Assembly: GCA_907163375.1 (NCBI GenBank)
Contig: CAJQUW010007256.1
Coordinates: forward strand, 186,001-250,000
Reading direction: 5' to 3'
From: Prostheceraeus crozeri
Lineage: Eukaryota; Platyhelminthes; Polycladida; Euryleptidae
Length of the DNA stretch: 64,000 nucleotides
The translations under genes were made by a program, and so were the position numbers. Positions 59,717 through 64,000 of this stretch are shown here, in pieces (positions within the stretch are counted from its first letter, which is position 1; each line of letters starts with the position of its first letter). The notes under the pieces are model-generated. The model worked only from the letters and a program-made list of their open reading frames with translations. It was not told where the DNA came from and made no database searches.

Positions 59717-60689
59717 ACTCGCGCCTTTAGAGTGGGGATAAGGTAGTGTCGACATATATGAGATGCATGTAGTAGTAACATTTGTGCAACGTGCAAAAAG
59801 ATGCATTTATGCATCCAGAAATGTTTTCGGCATTCTCACATATATGGGGCCTATTTCTTGGCTTGTAGAGTCATTTCAGCCGATGTCCATTTAACCCAGT
59901 AGAAATCCTTGCATCTATCAAGTTGTCCCATGATTAGTCCAATTCTGGTGAACATTCAAGCGATTCGATTTCCATTCAAGCACAATTGTCCGCTGATCAA
60001 TTGAAAACAAAAGGGCCCTATGTCTGATATATCACATAATTCTTTGCCCATATCGATCGCATAGCCAGACATTTTCTTTTGATTGTGCATCTGAATTGAA
60101 TCGAATCATATGGCTGGATTTCGAAGCGATCGAATGGCCTTCGATCCGCTTCGCAAGCATATGGGACAAATGGCATCCATCGCATATCAATTTGTCGCAG
60201 AAAATTAGATTTTACACAAAGGAACTAGACTATACTTCCTCTATAGGGACTATGCAATCGGCTTTCATGTGCGTCATAGCTGGCCCAATCAGATTCATTT
60301 GCAGCTCATGAAAGCGGCATTAATGAAATTTTACAAAGCGGCATCATTCAACTTTTGCATGGAGGATTCTTTGAATTCACCGAGCAGTCAGCAGCTCAAT
60401 TGATAGACGCAATTCTGAATTGTTTCTATTTAAAGACAACCTCTCACGGCAAAATATGTCACAAGGTAGAAAAACGATGTACTTGCGATGATACACGATT
60501 TAATTCTTTCTTTGTGCAGATTGCAATTGTGACATTCGAGGAACACTTCATTTAGATTTGAAAAAGGTTAACTAATCTTTAATTCATTTTACAACAGCTC
60601 AAGTATTACAAAATTGAGCTTTCATAATTTAAGTAGTATATTTACAAAGCGTTGCTTACACAGCAGAAATTGACAAATAAACTTTCTTT
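59717..60689. other. Intergenic region 3' of the zinc-finger gene
   Basis: No gene recognised; short open frames only. Confidence 0.6.
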
Positions 60690-61933
60690 TCAATTTGTTT
60701 TCAAAATCAAAGGAGCTTGTTCATTCATCATTTTCCACTGATCATCTGTGATGTTTGGATTATCGAGAGCTCTCAACAAAATAGGCATAGTTTTTTCACG
60801 AAAATATATTCTGGCCGACATTTCGGTCTCTGGTTCAAAAGTGTCTGACACATCCAGGGTAGTTTTTGATTGTGTGTCCACCGGCGGAAATACTTGTTCA
60901 GTTGGGTCATCGTGATCGTCGGTGAATGGCATGTTCATGGGGTCATCGTAGTACCCATCATCAGTGTCAGTAACCTCCACTTTCGATGAACGGATTTCAG
61001 GTTCCGCTTTTATAGAAGTCACTTTATGCGCAAGATCATCAAGATCAATCTCACTTTTGTTCCAAGGCTCGTTCACTTGACGATAACGCAAGCTACCAAT
61101 TGTGGACATTTTCAAAGCCTTCAATTCACTGAGTTGAAATTGTGACCTTGCATGAGTAAGAATCTCTCTATTTGAGAATCCATCATTGATCATTTGAATG
61201 ATAAAGGAGCGACAAGAGTTGGACATTCGCTTGCTGTTGCTGGCAACTACCGGATGATTATGGATATTATTGTAGGTTACATGCACTTCATCACCTTTGA
61301 CATACGAGCGCACAAAGGCTTGACATGCAACTTCTTTTGAATTCTGTTTGCAAGTGAAGTAACGGTACATTGTTTCTTTTTGAGATCTAACCGTGCGAGC
61401 AGTCAACACTGATGGAAAATAGGATTCTTCGAACCAAGCATCGTATGTCTCAATATTAGGAAATCGTCTCTTCCAACAAAAGTTATGATACATTACAACG
61501 TGTTCGTGAAATTGAGACAACTCCGAGAACTCTCCATTACATTGAGGGCAATAAATGCGATTGTTAATCTCATCCAAAGGAAATACAAGTCTCTCTTCCA
61601 CATCATGCTCTGTGACTTCTTTGTACTCCGTAACATTGATTATCTTGCATACATAGCTGTGTTCTCTCATATCGACTTTGAAGAACTGTTTGAAGCAAAC
61701 CAAGCACCGGGGAGCTTCTGACAGCGGAGTACCTTCGGGTGCATAAGGAGCTCTAGATGCATTGAATGGACGACAGGCGTTTCTTTGATGAGCTCTTAGG
61801 CTACTGTATAACATCGATTTGTGACACGTATCGCATTCAACCATGTCCTTCCCATCAGAGCTTTCAAGCTTCAACTTCTTGGACGGATAATCTGCTCCTT
61901 GTGGATTATCAAAGTTCCCGGGTATCTTGGGAT
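60690..61933 (-). CDS. Zinc-finger protein with FLYWCH/WRKY-GCM1-like domain, last exon
   Basis: One long exon (413 codons and TGA) opens at a TTGATTTCAG acceptor with two bases of a split codon, so the start lies in an upstream exon beyond 61943 (there is no in-frame ATG at the left end). Three fingers come first, numbered from the open-frame start at 61943: C37/C40..H52/C57, C80/C83..H95/C99 and the C2H2 C132/C135..H148/H153. A domain with YRYFTCK (C198), C207 and NIHNHP (H228, H230) follows, the C-x8-C..H-x-H pattern of FLYWCH/WRKY-GCM1 domains, often found before MULE transposases and in regulators. An acidic tail ends the protein. Likely nuclear and DNA-binding; possibly transposase-derived. 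No DDE domain is present. Confidence 0.75.
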
Positions 61934-62430
61934 CTGAAATCAAAGAAAAATCGATAAGTGATCCCTCATTAATAAGACTGATTTATTTGCAGCGAGATAT
62001 GCCAACATGATGAAAATATTCCAATGTTCAAACCAGAGCAGTCGGAAATTACTATACGTTGGGTACTGAATACGCTATTCATCTGCCTTTTTTAAAAAAA
62101 TATCGCAACATGCATTGTCTGTCCTATGGTAAATATTTCATGAAGCACAGCTGACGTAATCAACACCAAAAGCTGATTGACCGGCAATTTTGCATATTTC
62201 CATATTTAGCCGACTGGTAGTGAATTAATCCGTCGATGACTTCCCTTCACTCTCACAACCGTGTTTCTACCATGGTTTCGACTGCCTATCGAAGTCAGCC
62301 ATTGTTCGACAGCAGTTCATAGCAGAGGTGAGATGTTGCCCTGGCACCATTCAGCAGCCGATCCCTTGTGTTCTCAATAGCAAAATTGTTAAAGTGTTTT
62401 TTAATGACATATTTTTCAGTAAGTATGTCC
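61934..62430. other. Upstream intron of the zinc-finger gene
   Basis: No upstream exon was identified. The DNA leads into the MITE at 62431. Confidence 0.5.
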
Positions 62431-63254
62431 CATAGAGTAGGTATATTAGGTAGAGTGGTAACTCCGCATCTATTAAATCCCCAATGTGTATACACTTTCG
62501 ATTTTATTAAATGAACTCAAGGGAGATACAGGTGGTATTGTCACCAAATGTGAGATATGCAAATCTTTGCAGTTTTGCAGAAATTACAACGGAATTGAGT
62601 GATCATGATTGTAATGCAGAAGGAATAATGGTATTTCACAGATTCTCATGACAGTCTTGGAGATTTAATGTTTGCTAAATTAGCAACTCGATGGGTTCCT
62701 ATTACTTTCTTGCTTAAACTCAAGAGTATTTTCTTAAGCGTGATCATATCACAGGCAACCTGCGACTGGCACAGCAAAATCACTTATTCAAAATCAATGA
62801 CTTCATTTAACTTTGAAAGATGTCAATGGTTCCAAATCACTATTCAGATTCTAGAAATGAAGCATTAATTTAGTGAATCATAAAATGCCGCGGGAAGTTG
62901 AATTAAAGACTTGAAATTTCAGCCAAGAAAGCACGAATCATATCGCGACTTTTTCATTAAGACTTCTATTATAATAAAATTCATGAAATTCCCTTGACTT
63001 CCGCTTTGTTAGGATGCTTATTAACAAATATCCATTCCTTTTGATATCCAACTTGCATTATACTACTTATTCAGGAGAGTCATCTCGGTAGTATATAAAT
63101 TGGCAAATTTTGACTTTTTTGAAAGTGCTCAAATAATTTTTTGGACCACGGGATGGTTATCTCCACAAAAAACTGAATCTATTCTTATAAAAATTTTCAC
63201 TGCATACAGATACTTGTTTGAGTCGACACTCTACCTATATATCCCTACTCTATG
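62431..63254. mobile_element. CATAGAGTAGGG-family hAT-like MITE, complete 824-bp copy
   Basis: It starts catagagtaggtatattagg and ends cctatatatccctactctatg. Flanks gtatgtcc (62423-62430) and gtatgccc (63255-63262) match at 7 of 8 bases. There is no coding capacity. The longest open frame has no homologue that I know. Confidence 0.9.
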
Positions 63255-63323
63255 GTATGCCCGTGTCCTTTTTTTGATTTGTAGCTTTTGCCTCGACTTG
63301 AAGGGTTTCTCCATTATTGCAGC

Positions 63324-64000
63324 CATAGAGTAGGGATATATAGGTAGAGTGTCGACTCAAAAAAGTATCTGTATACAGTGAAAATTTTTATATCAAAAGA
63401 TTCAGTTTTTTGCGGAGATTACGTTCCCGTGGTCCAAAAAATTATTTGAGCACTTTTAAAAAATGTCAAAATTTGCCAATTTAAATACTACCGAGATGAC
63501 TGTCCTATACAAGTAGTATTAAACAAGTTGGATATCAAAAGGAATGAATATTTGCCAATAATCATCCAAACCAGGCGGAAATCAGGCTGATTATCAAGGG
63601 AATTTAATGAATTGTATTATTATGAAAGTCTTCATGAAAAAGTCGCGATATTATTCGTGCTTTCTTGGCTGGAATTTCAAGTCTTTAATTCAACTTTCCG
63701 CGGCATGATTTTATGATTCGATCACTAAATTCATGCTTCATTTCTGGAATCTGAATAGTGATTTGGAACCATTGACATCTTTCAAAGTTAAATGAAGTCA
63801 TTGACTTTGAATATGTGATTTTGCTGTGCCAGTCGCAGGTTGCCTGTGATATGATCACGCTTAAGAAAATACTCTTGAGTTTAAGCAAGAAAGTAATAGG
63901 AACCCATTGAATTGCTAATTTAGCAAACATTAAATCTCCAAGGCTGTCATGAGAATCTGTGAAATACCATCATTCCTTCTGCATTGCAATCGTGATCATT
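63324..64000. mobile_element. CATAGAGTAGGG-family hAT-like MITE, inverted partner, cut by the window edge
   Basis: This is the reverse complement of 62431-63254, separated from it by 69 bp. Together the two form a giant inverted repeat. The far end lies outside the window. Confidence 0.9.

Overview
The window is AT-rich animal DNA, most likely from a marine or aquatic invertebrate with motile cilia. The evidence is GT-AG introns of 0.1 to 6 kb, a ciliary dynein-regulatory-complex gene, and a dense, diverse load of eukaryotic transposons (Penelope-like, LINE, Ty3/gypsy, several hAT and other TIR families). I cannot name the species.

Layout. 1-8812 holds the 5' part of a splicing-factor gene (SYF1/XAB2) on the minus strand; its second intron carries two nested Penelope-like elements, each flanked by inverted terminal repeats. 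8813-10103 is featureless intergenic DNA. The centre is a direct segmental duplication: copy A 10104-28404 and copy B 29488-45094, with a 1.08 kb spacer. After removing insertions each copy is about 8.4-8.5 kb. Each then received four different transposons, and the other copy supplies the empty site every time. A gained a LINE, a 356 bp MITE, a 5.5 kb TIR element and a 2.4 kb hAT. B gained a Ty3/gypsy element, a 766 bp TIR element, a 1.0 kb hAT MITE and a 744 bp perfect fold-back.

43972-57277 (minus) is a complete five-exon gene for the EF-hand protein EFCAB2/DRC8, which I assembled from splice sites and matching phases. Its last exon lies in copy B, and a second intact copy of that exon with its poly(A) signal lies in copy A. 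57278-60689 is intergenic and contains a hAT MITE inside another hAT-like MITE, then a 121-nt hairpin. 60690-61933 (minus) is the last exon of a gene for a zinc-finger protein with a FLYWCH/WRKY-GCM1-like domain. The right edge holds two copies of a CATAGAGTAGGG-ended element in inverted orientation.

The host genes (splicing factor, ciliary axoneme protein, zinc-finger protein) share no evident pathway. The main interest is structural: a duplicated gene end dated by independent insertions, tiny 20-31 bp hAT derivatives with perfect 8-bp target duplications, and hammerhead-like motifs in the inverted Penelope repeats. An uncollapsed second haplotype is a serious alternative explanation of copies A and B.
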